A stretch of 44,090 bases of DNA from a virus. Both the position numbers and the translations under genes were made by a program. Positions 7,383 through 14,264 of this stretch are shown here, one piece after another. The notes below the pieces were generated by a model. It did not search any database. It saw only the letters and a program-made list of their open reading frames with translations, and was not told the DNA's origin. Every line of letters begins with the position of its first letter. Position 1 is the stretch's first letter. Location: the IMG/VR virus record IMGVR_UViG_3300032323_001078, positions 1 to 44,090 of that record; one strand, 5' to 3'.

Positions 7383-7583
7383 ATGTACACAGTATTCGAC
7401 AGCGTGACTCAAACATTAATTGAGACATTCGATGATTATGAGTCAGCTGAGATGTTCTTGCTACACGTATCAGACTTAATTGCTGATGGTGGAGCTAACC
7501 TATCAATTGAGCCAATAACTACAGTCCACGATTGGGCTGCAGATAACGGCATAGTACTAGACGGAGTTATGGTAGATGCCTAA
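7383..7583 (+). CDS. Hypothetical acidic protein, 66 aa
   Basis: The start follows AGGAGGT at good spacing. The protein is acidic and mixed alpha/beta by appearance, with an N-terminal YxVFDSVTQTLIETFDDYESA pattern that repeats in small phage proteins of unknown role. There is no membrane segment. It overlaps the next small gene by eight bases, consistent with an operon continuing from the VWA gene. Confidence 0.65.
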   Translation: MYTVFDSVTQTLIETFDDYESAEMFLLHVSDLIADGGANLSIEPITTVHDWAADNGIVLDGVMVDA

Positions 7584-7731
7584 GTCAGAACTATACAAGT
7601 CTAGTCAAGCCATGAAACTGGAAGAAGATGCAACATACAAACTGTATGAAGCTGCTACCCGCCGACTGTTAATCAAACATAACGCGGAAGACCTATTACC
7701 AATGCTAGGACTAGAGGAGGAAAACACATGA
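7576..7731 (+). CDS. Small hypothetical protein, 51 aa
   Basis: An ATG at 7576 opens a 51-residue frame that overlaps the previous gene by eight bases and ends in ATGA shared with the next start. The product is charged and helical (MPKSELYKSS to LGLEEENT). The tight overlaps on both sides support a real gene. The function is unknown. Confidence 0.55.
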   Translation: MPKSELYKSSQAMKLEEDATYKLYEAATRRLLIKHNAEDLLPMLGLEEENT

Positions 7732-7895
7732 GCATGACCCTAGCAGATATGGATAGACTACAAGAGTTAATGTATAAATATCCTACGTTTGAAGAAACAA
7801 AATCAGCAATCGAATCAGAGTTCCCTGGAGTTACAGTTCTCAGAACTGAAACAGGCATCTCTTTAAGAACAGAGGAGACTCTCAATGATGACTGA
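7728..7895 (+). CDS. Small hypothetical protein, 55 aa
   Basis: The start at 7728 follows GAGGAGG and shares ATGA with the preceding stop. The product is acidic with an N-terminal helix (MTLADMDRLQELMYKYP) and a short beta-like segment (FPGVTVLRTETGISLRT). It overlaps the next gene by 11 bases. I do not recognise the family. Confidence 0.55.
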   Translation: MSMTLADMDRLQELMYKYPTFEETKSAIESEFPGVTVLRTETGISLRTEETLNDD

Positions 7896-8475
7896 AACCA
7901 TAACACGCAAAGAAGCGTGTGAACTAATCCGTTCATACATAGGTAAAAAAGATAAAGACATGCCTATGGGGAATGACTTAGACAGGATAGTACATGCGGT
8001 AAATAACGATATGCAGGTACGAGACTTCTTACTAGGTCTACCTCAGTACTACGATACACAAGAAGTAATTAACTTCTTGGAACACATGTGTAATGAGTCA
8101 CCTTCAGGAAAAGACGTCCCCTTCTTTGCTGTAGTTGCTGCCATAGCCTATGAACATGGCGATGGTTCACAGTTCTTTAAGCACATGGGTTACATTATGT
8201 GCCACGGACCTGATTACTCATTAGCTCAAGTGTTAGCACGATGTGCTGCATCTGGGTTTCCAGGTACAGTGCTTACTAAGATGCGAAACGAGTTGGCGGC
8301 TGTTGTAATGAAAGCCTGTTATACAGATACGCCAGACTACATAATCACAGAAAGCGAGGATGATGATGGTCAACACATTTCTGCCTCTTCCGGTCTACCA
8401 ACAAGTAGCGAGGACTCTGGACACGAAACGTCTAGGGAAACAGAGAGTGGAAGCACTACAAATACTCAGAGCTAA
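7885..8475 (+). CDS. DUF4192-like protein, 196 aa
   Basis: GAGGAG precedes the paired ATG codons at 7885 and 7888. The core AAIAYEHGDGSQFF, then GPDYSLAQVLARCAASGFPG, matches the DUF4192 layout (an Ala-rich strand, a Gly-Asp turn, a P-x-Y-x-L/M-A helix). It resembles the protein at 2944-3405 in order of motifs. The last 40 residues are low-complexity Ser/Thr/Glu and are read through the first 110 bases of the next gene, so the tail may have arisen by loss of an earlier stop. Confidence 0.5.
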   Translation: MMTETITRKEACELIRSYIGKKDKDMPMGNDLDRIVHAVNNDMQVRDFLLGLPQYYDTQEVINFLEHMCNESPSGKDVPFFAVVAAIAYEHGDGSQFFKHMGYIMCHGPDYSLAQVLARCAASGFPGTVLTKMRNELAAVVMKACYTDTPDYIITESEDDDGQHISASSGLPTSSEDSGHETSRETESGSTTNTQS

Positions 8476-8818
8476 TCTAGGTATGACCAAAGGTTGGAGA
8501 AATCACCCCGCCGCCGTAATGTGGCGAGGTCATGAAGGTTCTCTTGCTGTCTACACACTATTCATGTGTGCTAGATGGGCAGCCTTAGGATACAAAGATA
8601 ATGTTCATGATCAAGTAGTAGAACTAATGAAAGACTTACCACCGGAGTCATATGAAGATCCTTGGTGGATGGGTAATGAAGAGTTCCATAAAAGTCATCA
8701 ATCTAATCTCAAACGCAAAGACCCACTGCACTATCAATTTGCGGTTGAAGATGACCTGCCATATCTATGGCCAACACAAACAATCGGCACACTACGCACA
8801 ACTAAAGTAAAGGAATAA
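8366..8818 (+). CDS. Pyrimidine-dimer DNA glycosylase-like protein, 150 aa
   Basis: The N-terminus (VNTFLPLPVYQQVARTLD) followed by RLGKQRVEALQIL and GWRNHPAAVMWRGHEGSLAVY matches the actinobacterial MSMEG_6728-like branch of the Pyr_excise family, related to T4 endonuclease V. The predicted role is base-excision repair of UV-damaged phage DNA. ATG at 8366 gives the usual N-terminus after GAGG; ATGs at 8360 and 8363 would add one or two Met. It overlaps the upstream gene by 110 bases, unusually long for this window. Confidence 0.75.
   Translation: MVNTFLPLPVYQQVARTLDTKRLGKQRVEALQILRANLGMTKGWRNHPAAVMWRGHEGSLAVYTLFMCARWAALGYKDNVHDQVVELMKDLPPESYEDPWWMGNEEFHKSHQSNLKRKDPLHYQFAVEDDLPYLWPTQTIGTLRTTKVKE
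8771..8783 (+). repeat. Dispersed 11-mer CAACACAAACA, copy 7
   Basis: CCAACACAAACAA lies near the 3' end of the glycosylase-like gene and encodes PTQTI. Confidence 0.85.
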
Positions 8819-8822
8819 ACAC

Positions 8823-9005
8823 ATGTCTAAATATACAGTCAGGTGTAAAGCCTCTGTCTACTTTGATGTAGATGTAGAAGCCTCGGAGAAATGGGACGCT
8901 GAAGCTGAGGGTCTTGACATCTTCGGAAATCTGTTAGACGATGCACCTCTGCCTAGTCCACTTGAGTGGGAAAGTGTAGAAGTGTGGGAAGTAGAACCAA
9001 CTTAA
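8823..9005 (+). CDS. Hypothetical acidic protein, 60 aa
   Basis: It begins four bases after the preceding stop, with a weak upstream AAAGGAA. The sequence has an N-terminal beta-hairpin pattern (YTVRCKASVYFDVDVEA) and an acidic, Trp-containing C-terminus. No family is recognised. It fits the run of small accessory genes at the end of the plus-strand arm. Confidence 0.55.
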   Translation: MSKYTVRCKASVYFDVDVEASEKWDAEAEGLDIFGNLLDDAPLPSPLEWESVEVWEVEPT

Positions 9006-9023
9006 CACAAGAAAAGGGGATAC

Positions 9024-9221
9024 ATGGCAAATTACCACTTACGAATCACGTTCGACATCAACATTGCCGAATGGCGTATTGATGACCCCAAAGATACCGC
9101 CAATGCGGAATGGTCACTTGCGGTCTTTGACCGTAATCTCGGCTCCTGGGTATTCTTAAATAACTGTAAGAGACCTGGGGAAAGCAACCGCATTGTAAAG
9201 ATCGAAGTGTTAGACGAATGA
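9024..9221 (+). CDS. Hypothetical protein, 65 aa
   Basis: AAAAGGGG precedes the ATG. The product has several short beta-like strands (YHLRITFDI, WSLAVFDRN, WVFLNNC) and no membrane segment. The function is unknown. It is the last gene before a hairpin at 9224-9244, so it probably ends a transcription unit. Confidence 0.6.
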   Translation: MANYHLRITFDINIAEWRIDDPKDTANAEWSLAVFDRNLGSWVFLNNCKRPGESNRIVKIEVLDE

Positions 9222-9223
9222 AG

Positions 9224-9244
9224 CCTCCGGTAGCACTCCGGAGG
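9224..9244 (+). terminator. 7-bp GC-rich hairpin, terminator-like
   Basis: CCTCCGG (9224-9230) pairs with CCGGAGG (9238-9244) across a 7-base loop, immediately after the stop at 9221. No T-tract follows, so it is a weak terminator at best. Confidence 0.5.
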
Positions 9245-9265
9245 TCTCCACGACAAAGTGAACTC

Positions 9266-9294
9266 TTAGTTTGAGTTTACAAGCATAGTATACA
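9266..9294 (+). promoter_or_regulatory. Possible promoter before the HicA-like gene
   Basis: TTAGTT (9266-9271) and TATACA (9289-9294) are separated by 17 bases in the gap after a hairpin, ahead of a new gene with a strong ribosome binding site. The -35 match is poor, so this is tentative. Confidence 0.3.
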
Positions 9295-9316
9295 TCACAG
9301 AGAAAGGAGTAAATAC

Positions 9317-9565
9317 ATGCTAGATATGCAGTTTGCTAACAATATGGCTAGAGACAAGCATATCAGAAAGTTAGTCTCAGCCCTGAAAGAAGCAGGGTTA
9401 GAGGTAACTATCACCAAAGGAAAGCAGCATGTCCGGGTGGAAAATAAAGAAACTCATAAGGTGGTATTCTTCGGAGGTAACTCTTTAGGAGACTGGCGAG
9501 CTGCAAAAAATATCCTACGTGACCTTAAACATGTAGGGTTCGATCAAGATATCAAACTAGGTTAG
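9317..9565 (+). CDS. HicA-like RNA-binding-fold protein, 82 aa
   Basis: AGAAAGGAG precedes the ATG. The core (HIRKLVSALKEAGLEVTIT, KGKQHVRV, a strand, then GDWRAAKNILRDLKHVGF) matches the small alpha-beta-alpha HicA/YcfA fold, in the form with an SDxRAxxN end common in actinobacteria. HicA toxins cleave mRNA using a His in a GSHH-like motif; here the motif is GKQH, so the His is kept but the context differs. No HicB-like antitoxin is adjacent. A non-toxic RNA-binding role is equally possible. Confidence 0.55.
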   Translation: MLDMQFANNMARDKHIRKLVSALKEAGLEVTITKGKQHVRVENKETHKVVFFGGNSLGDWRAAKNILRDLKHVGFDQDIKLG

Positions 9566-9574
9566 GAATAGCAC

Positions 9575-9859
9575 ATGGCTAAAAAAGTAAATCAAACACT
9601 AAAAGCAAAACTTGCAAAGAACCTTGAAAAAGGTGGCGCTTGGATACTGGACATAGCAATTACAAACGAAGGTTCAGATCAGTATGTGCTTAACACATAC
9701 TCTGCTTGGTCAAATGCATCAGCAGCAAAACGATACTTAAAGCAAGTAGTCCTAGACAACACTCCTCGTAAGTCTATCAAGATGTCTATAGTAATGACAG
9801 ATGCTAATGACAAGCCCGCTAGAATCGAGGGTGAACTTAGTTACAAGGTGGATGCATAA
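9575..9859 (+). CDS. Hypothetical basic protein, 94 aa
   Basis: It starts nine bases after the HicA-like gene. The N-terminus is Lys-rich (MAKKVNQTLKAKLAKNLEKG) and the rest is mixed alpha/beta (WILDIAITNEG, YLKQVVLDNTP, IKMSIVMTD). It does not resemble HicB. The stop overlaps the next start as TAATG. The function is unknown. Confidence 0.65.
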   Translation: MAKKVNQTLKAKLAKNLEKGGAWILDIAITNEGSDQYVLNTYSAWSNASAAKRYLKQVVLDNTPRKSIKMSIVMTDANDKPARIEGELSYKVDA

Positions 9860-9981
9860 TGGACTATGAAAAAGTACTTCCCTTTAAATCAGTAAACGAC
9901 ATTGTTAAAGAGATTAAAGAATCAGATGAGCCTGAGGAATTAGTCGCACAGTGCGGTTGCGGTAACTGTAGTTGTAAGTAA
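9859..9981 (+). CDS. Small Cys-tailed protein, 40 aa
   Basis: The start overlaps the preceding stop as TAATG. The product is acidic and helical for 30 residues, then ends in CGCGNCSCK, four cysteines in nine residues, a likely metal-binding or redox tail. It is the last plus-strand gene of this arm and is followed within 15 bases by a strong hairpin. It parallels the possible small gene at 831-944, which ends in CTQGTCQCS. The role is unknown. Confidence 0.6.
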   Translation: MDYEKVLPFKSVNDIVKEIKESDEPEELVAQCGCGNCSCK

Positions 9982-9994
9982 TATATAAAACAAA

Positions 9995-10024
9995 TTGGCC
10001 CCTCGTCTCACGACGGGGGGCCAA
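9995..10024. terminator. Strong bidirectional hairpin between convergent arms
   Basis: TTGGCCCCTCGTC (9995-10007) pairs with GACGGGGGGCCAA (10012-10024) through 13 positions with a single G-T wobble and a 4-base loop. It lies between the last plus gene (ends 9981) and the last minus gene (ends 10045), so it can serve both strands. T-rich sequence follows on the plus side. Confidence 0.8.
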
Positions 10025-10025
10025 A

Positions 10026-10037
10026 TGTTTGTGTTGG
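10026..10037 (-). repeat. Dispersed 11-mer CAACACAAACA, copy 8 (reverse)
   Basis: The minus strand reads CCAACACAAACA between the stop of the acidic gene and the terminator hairpin. Relative to the local transcript it has the same orientation as the plus-strand copies. Confidence 0.85.
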
Positions 10038-10044
10038 TCGTTTT

Positions 10045-10182
10045 TTAGGAGTCGATTTCGTCGTTATCTAAGTCGTCAAGCAATGACTCATCTAACTCAT
10101 CTAACTCTTCATCATCTAAATCAAATTCTTCAAAGTCTTCCTCGAAGTCTTCGTCAAATAGATCTGGATCTAAATCTTCCAT
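10045..10182 (-). CDS. Extremely acidic protein, 45 aa
   Basis: GGGAG precedes the ATG. The product has 27 Asp or Glu among 45 residues and no Lys or Arg, with regularly spaced Leu and Phe (MEDLDPDLFDEDF to LDNDEIDS). Such charge density is typical of DNA mimics or of acidic tails that bind basic proteins; either role is inference. It is the last gene of the minus-strand block, downstream of the ribonucleotide reductase. The short length and low complexity mean it could be missed by gene finders. Confidence 0.6.
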   Translation of the reverse strand: MEDLDPDLFDEDFEEDFEEFDLDDEELDELDESLLDDLDNDEIDS

Positions 10183-10223
10183 GGCAAGCTCCCAGTACTA
10201 GTAGGTATGAAAATCGTACACTA

Positions 10224-12266
10224 TTATTTATTATCTTTGATCAACTTAACTTCACAGGCGTCTGTGGTGCAGTAGGCCTCTCCAACTGCGTCCGCCGCCA
10301 TGCCTGCGTACACACCGGCAAAATCGATGGGGAATAACTTCATCGTTGCGTCCGTGTACTCCTCCTCTGTAATCTGAGTGTAAGGCATCTGTGGATATAC
10401 AGTATTTCCCATAGGCAGGAATGACACAGTCTTCAGCTGACCATCGTGCATGTGTAGAATCGATGCGATTGAGTCGGCCTCTTTCTCCGGGTCAAAGGTC
10501 ACAGTTACAGATACAGAGTTATCTGACCAGTACCGTTGAGTCACAACAGCAAGGGCTACCTTTTCGTGGACAGACACCTCTTTCTCTGCTCGCTTGGCGT
10601 TGGTCTTGATAGGGAAGAACACGACTGATGTTGTGTCCGGTGACTCTGAGGCAGGCTCGACTCGATACTGAGCCATTCTGAATAATGGGAGCATTGGGTC
10701 AGAGTTAGCAAAGCGGATTGCTCTATTAAAGAACTTACCTCCCGATGCCCAGTGAACTCCTGGTGATTCTCCGGCCAGAATAGATACGGTTCCGGATGGC
10801 TTAACGGTGGTCATCTTGATTGACTGACGAATACCCAACCATTCAGAGTATGACTCGTCATATCCCTTGACTACAGAGTAACCCTCGTTTAGCCAATCAC
10901 GTAGAACAGTCCAACCATTATTATCAGCAAAGTTAGCTATGCCGGAAATTGAGGTCCCAATACGACGGTTGCGTTGCATAATGGCATTAGTCTCTTCCCA
11001 GTGTGTTGGTAGGAGAGTAACGGTTTTGGCATACAGGTAGGCAAACTTCAAAGTCCTCTTGAAATCATCAAGCGAATCGTGCCTATTTAGGTATGTTTCT
11101 ACCAAGGTACACATCTCGAATGATTCTAGACTTTGCTCCGCACAAGGGTTGTACCCAGCAACACGCCAATCCTTATTGTTAGGCGGGTCAATTAGGCGAC
11201 CATACTTGCGTGACACATCCATCCAGACAACGCCAGGCTCTCCGTTTAGAACAATTCCATCAATGATTTTAGAGAAATCAGAGCCGACCTTTGCTTCTAC
11301 AGAGTTGTTTGACATCCAGGCCCAACCAGGATTCTTTGGATCGTATGAGTTGCGCTCAGGATATACCTCTGCGTTCTTAAGGTTTAGGAAGTCTTGGTCG
11401 TCAATCCGGCCAATAAGTAGTTCCGCAGACCGGCGCACATTACCGCTTACAACACAAACACCGATTAGGTTGCCAATATCGGCAATATCCTTACGGGTTA
11501 GTTTCTCACCTGCCCGTCCTTTAAAAATTTGACGGATGTAATCGTGAAGTCTCTCCAACGGTTCGTGTCCTGCAGCAGTTCCACCAAATGTCTTAATGGG
11601 TGTGCCGGCTGGACGAATGTCGTCATATCTAAAACCATAGGATGGGTAATCTGGTTTTAGATAGGAGTTAATCAATAACCCTACAGACTCTACCCAACCC
11701 TCTCGATCATCTGAGATCCGGTAGATTTCAGTATTGTCTACTCCATCTTTAGGTTCATAGATTGTAAAGTCTTTATCTGCACCCTTGTCGTCGAAGCCAA
11801 CTCCTACACCTAGCATTGAAGCTTCCATTAGAAAAACAAATGGCTTCGCTGGATTGAGTTTAGTCATTTCTAGTGTAGATACAAAAGCGCAATTCTGAAG
11901 TGCAGCGGAGTTCTTCTGCTCATTAACAATAGGAGTTCCCATTACCCATAGTCCACGTCCCGGTGGAGTCCACTTCAAGTTAAACAAACGGTCGTAAGCC
12001 TCCTTAGCAGAAGCCGCGGCCTTTGAGTCGGACCAGGGAAGTCGTTGAGATTTAGCGTGGTCTTTTTGCAAGGAGTACATGCCATTGATGACACGTTCAC
12101 ATACTTCTGCCCAAGTCTCTTTAGTTCCATCTTCTTTAAGACGAGAGTATGTGCGAAGAAAAGTAATTTCTCCTACGGAATTTCCTGCGGCATCTGTGTA
12201 GCCCCAAGGTACTGTCTTGCCTCTGTATGAGTTTACAAATTCTTCAGTAAGTTTAAAGGAAAACAA
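10224..12266 (-). CDS. nrdJ: Class II (adenosylcobalamin-dependent) ribonucleotide reductase, 680 aa
   Basis: It reduces ribonucleotides to deoxyribonucleotides using adenosylcobalamin. It resembles the monomeric Lactobacillus-type triphosphate reductase: PPGRGLWVMGT (residues 101-111), NPCAEQSLE with the thiyl-radical Cys 375 and Glu 377, active-site Cys at 126 and 386, KPSGTVSILAGESPGVH in the C-terminal half, and a CTTDAC redox pair at 666-671. Cys 375 and Cys 386 are 11 apart, as in that family. The start is TTG, with AGAGGG upstream. Because no small subunit or oxygen is needed, it suits phages of varied hosts. It lies downstream of a nucleotidyltransferase/HAD/TGT-like cluster. Confidence 0.95.
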   Translation of the reverse strand: MFSFKLTEEFVNSYRGKTVPWGYTDAAGNSVGEITFLRTYSRLKEDGTKETWAEVCERVINGMYSLQKDHAKSQRLPWSDSKAAASAKEAYDRLFNLKWTPPGRGLWVMGTPIVNEQKNSAALQNCAFVSTLEMTKLNPAKPFVFLMEASMLGVGVGFDDKGADKDFTIYEPKDGVDNTEIYRISDDREGWVESVGLLINSYLKPDYPSYGFRYDDIRPAGTPIKTFGGTAAGHEPLERLHDYIRQIFKGRAGEKLTRKDIADIGNLIGVCVVSGNVRRSAELLIGRIDDQDFLNLKNAEVYPERNSYDPKNPGWAWMSNNSVEAKVGSDFSKIIDGIVLNGEPGVVWMDVSRKYGRLIDPPNNKDWRVAGYNPCAEQSLESFEMCTLVETYLNRHDSLDDFKRTLKFAYLYAKTVTLLPTHWEETNAIMQRNRRIGTSISGIANFADNNGWTVLRDWLNEGYSVVKGYDESYSEWLGIRQSIKMTTVKPSGTVSILAGESPGVHWASGGKFFNRAIRFANSDPMLPLFRMAQYRVEPASESPDTTSVVFFPIKTNAKRAEKEVSVHEKVALAVVTQRYWSDNSVSVTVTFDPEKEADSIASILHMHDGQLKTVSFLPMGNTVYPQMPYTQITEEEYTDATMKLFPIDFAGVYAGMAADAVGEAYCTTDACEVKLIKDNK
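11450..11462 (+). repeat. Dispersed 11-mer CAACACAAACA, copy 9
   Basis: ACAACACAAACAC lies within the reductase gene but on the non-coding strand, so it is the only copy opposite to local transcription. Confidence 0.75.
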
Positions 12267-12294
12267 AATAAGACCCTCTCTGTATGTGGTGTAG

Positions 12295-13803
12295 TTACTC
12301 CAACGATTCAGAGATTATTCTAGTGGTATCTTCCTCAGAAATCCCACCGTTCGGTATCTCTCTTAGGGTGTTAGCTCTATCACCAAATAAAGCTGACATT
12401 ACACCGCCAGAAGTTTGCCGTTCAACGGTCATTCTTACAAATTCCTTGTTTTCTTCAAGTTCTTTCAAACTCTTAACGATCTTAAATAGTCTGTCAATCT
12501 CTTGGCCTGTGTTAGGGTCCGGGTAGCCGCCGTTTAATTCTTCTGCAAATCTAGCAAAAGCAACGCGGGCACCCTGCATTTCAATGATGGCATTTAACAA
12601 ACCCTTAAGTTGGTCTTTAGTCTTTACTTCTACTGGAAGGCTAAAAGCACATGCATTGTCTGGCTTGAAAGCGGGGCAGTTAGCAGCAACAAAACAAGAG
12701 TTGCATTGTCGTAATGACGTAGAGGTAGTTTCAAGTACCGGAACGTCTCTTATCAGGTCTCTTCCAGTCTCATCTTTATCTACAATAGTCTTAGTATTTA
12801 TTGAAAATACCGGCAAAGTACGTGATTCTGATGGGTCTCTATCTATGATTTTAGAGCGTTCTACTGGCAAATCTTTCCGCACCTCAAGGGAGCTGTTATC
12901 AGGATCCACACCCAGTGTTTCCGCAAAACCTGGACTATCTATGTGCTCACTGTTATCAGATAACTTCTCACCTTCTACTACTGTAAGGTGTGGCGGCTTC
13001 TTTTTATCCATTGATTTCTCCAGCTCCAGGTAAGACCATATTGCGAGGCGAGTTACCTCATTACTATCATCATTAATAATCTTGTCAAAGTCTAAACCAG
13101 CTCGGCTTATAACGTTCTTATAACGAGGCCGTGCCTGGTCTTTCATCTTTTTCTGGTATCGCACCAATCGTGTACCGTCCCAGACTATTGTCTCACCCCT
13201 CATCATTGGCGACAGCCAGGATAACGTACTAGATGTGGAGAGTGGAACCTGTCTAAGATTATCTGGTTTAGCGCAGGCAATCCCATGGTACTTGGTGCCC
13301 AGTTGGGCCTGTAGGGCCCGTGTGCGCCCGGCTAAGGTGGTGTCAGCCTCTATGGTTTCTCCTAGTAGGGCGACATTCTCCCATTTCTCAGAAAGGGCAA
13401 AAAGGGCTGCATGCCCCATTTCAGGATTCCATACTGGCCAGTATTTACTTCCTAATTCCCATCCAATAGTCTTACGTTGTTCTTCGATCCAGGTAGATCC
13501 GAGCACTGGAGAATCAAACTCAACTACTCCCTCAATACGGTCATAGTTAGTTGCTATAAAGTCTTCATAGTCCGCGGCAAATTCTTCAGCTTCCCGGGTG
13601 GATAAGTTGGCAGTGGCGGCGGTTCCTGCAGTAAGGTAGATTTTTACGTCATCAGGGTACTTCTCTGATAATAGATAGGTCTTGCTTTTGGGCAAGCCTC
13701 TCTTCCGAAGGCCCCAGAAACTTACACCGATGTGTTTTACTTCAGAGTCCAACAATAGAAGGCGATTAGAGGGGACTTCTCCCCCCATAAATACAACGCT
13801 CAT
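12295..13803 (-). CDS. Possible TGT/DpdA-like TIM-barrel protein with a Cys cluster, 502 aa
   Basis: The first 250 residues have a TIM-barrel rhythm. A YHGIACAKPDNLRQVPLST segment and SWLSPMMRGETIVWDG resemble the end of the barrel in phage TGT-like (DpdA) proteins, which insert 7-deazaguanine bases into DNA. VEFDSPVLGSTWI may hold an acidic active-site residue. This is pattern memory, not an alignment. A Cys cluster (CNSCFVAANCPAF) near residues 365-380 may bind metal. No queuosine-pathway genes are in the window. The stop and start overlap the neighbours by ATGA, so it is co-translated with the HAD-like gene. Confidence 0.4.
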   Translation of the reverse strand: MSVVFMGGEVPSNRLLLLDSEVKHIGVSFWGLRKRGLPKSKTYLLSEKYPDDVKIYLTAGTAATANLSTREAEEFAADYEDFIATNYDRIEGVVEFDSPVLGSTWIEEQRKTIGWELGSKYWPVWNPEMGHAALFALSEKWENVALLGETIEADTTLAGRTRALQAQLGTKYHGIACAKPDNLRQVPLSTSSTLSWLSPMMRGETIVWDGTRLVRYQKKMKDQARPRYKNVISRAGLDFDKIINDDSNEVTRLAIWSYLELEKSMDKKKPPHLTVVEGEKLSDNSEHIDSPGFAETLGVDPDNSSLEVRKDLPVERSKIIDRDPSESRTLPVFSINTKTIVDKDETGRDLIRDVPVLETTSTSLRQCNSCFVAANCPAFKPDNACAFSLPVEVKTKDQLKGLLNAIIEMQGARVAFARFAEELNGGYPDPNTGQEIDRLFKIVKSLKELEENKEFVRMTVERQTSGGVMSALFGDRANTLREIPNGGISEEDTTRIISESLE

Positions 13804-14264
13804 TCATACCGCTTAATACTGCTACCTAGATGTGCGTCTAAAAGAGCCTGTCTTTGACGAACAATCTCTTCGGAAAGGTCTTCCCACTGCTTAACTTTAC
13901 GGGTAGTCCTAATGAACTTAGGGGCAGCAAACAGTATTACGGGCACGCCTTTAGATAACGCGTGAGCACAGCGGTCTGAATCGGGGTCAACAAATAAGTC
14001 AACCCGCCCTTGAGCTTGAGCTATAGCTAGCTGCCGGGCTCGCAAATCTTGGCCTTCAAAGAAGTATCTATTATCATAGATATCTCCGTAACCAACAATT
14101 AAGTTAGTTCTTAGCCAATGCTCTGTAAAATCTGGATCTAGATCTGAAGTAATAATTACTCTGTAATGTTCAGCCAAAATACGAAATAGTTTAATACCCT
14201 CTGCGATAGGGTCTCCTACTTCCGTTTTTAATACTCCATCTAATGCAACGAATGCTGTAGCCAT
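13800..14264 (-). CDS. Degenerate HAD-like protein, 154 aa
   Basis: The N-terminus FVALDGVLK matches HAD motif I (DxDGxL) except that the nucleophilic Asp is Ala at residue 7. A motif II-like IITSDLD and a motif IV-like LFVDPDSDRC are present. The fold is therefore likely HAD, but phosphatase activity should be lost. It sits between the nucleotidyltransferase-like gene (no gap) and the TGT-like gene (4-base overlap), so the three probably work together. An accessory or binding role is inference. Confidence 0.6.
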   Translation of the reverse strand: MATAFVALDGVLKTEVGDPIAEGIKLFRILAEHYRVIITSDLDPDFTEHWLRTNLIVGYGDIYDNRYFFEGQDLRARQLAIAQAQGRVDLFVDPDSDRCAHALSKGVPVILFAAPKFIRTTRKVKQWEDLSEEIVRQRQALLDAHLGSSIKRYE

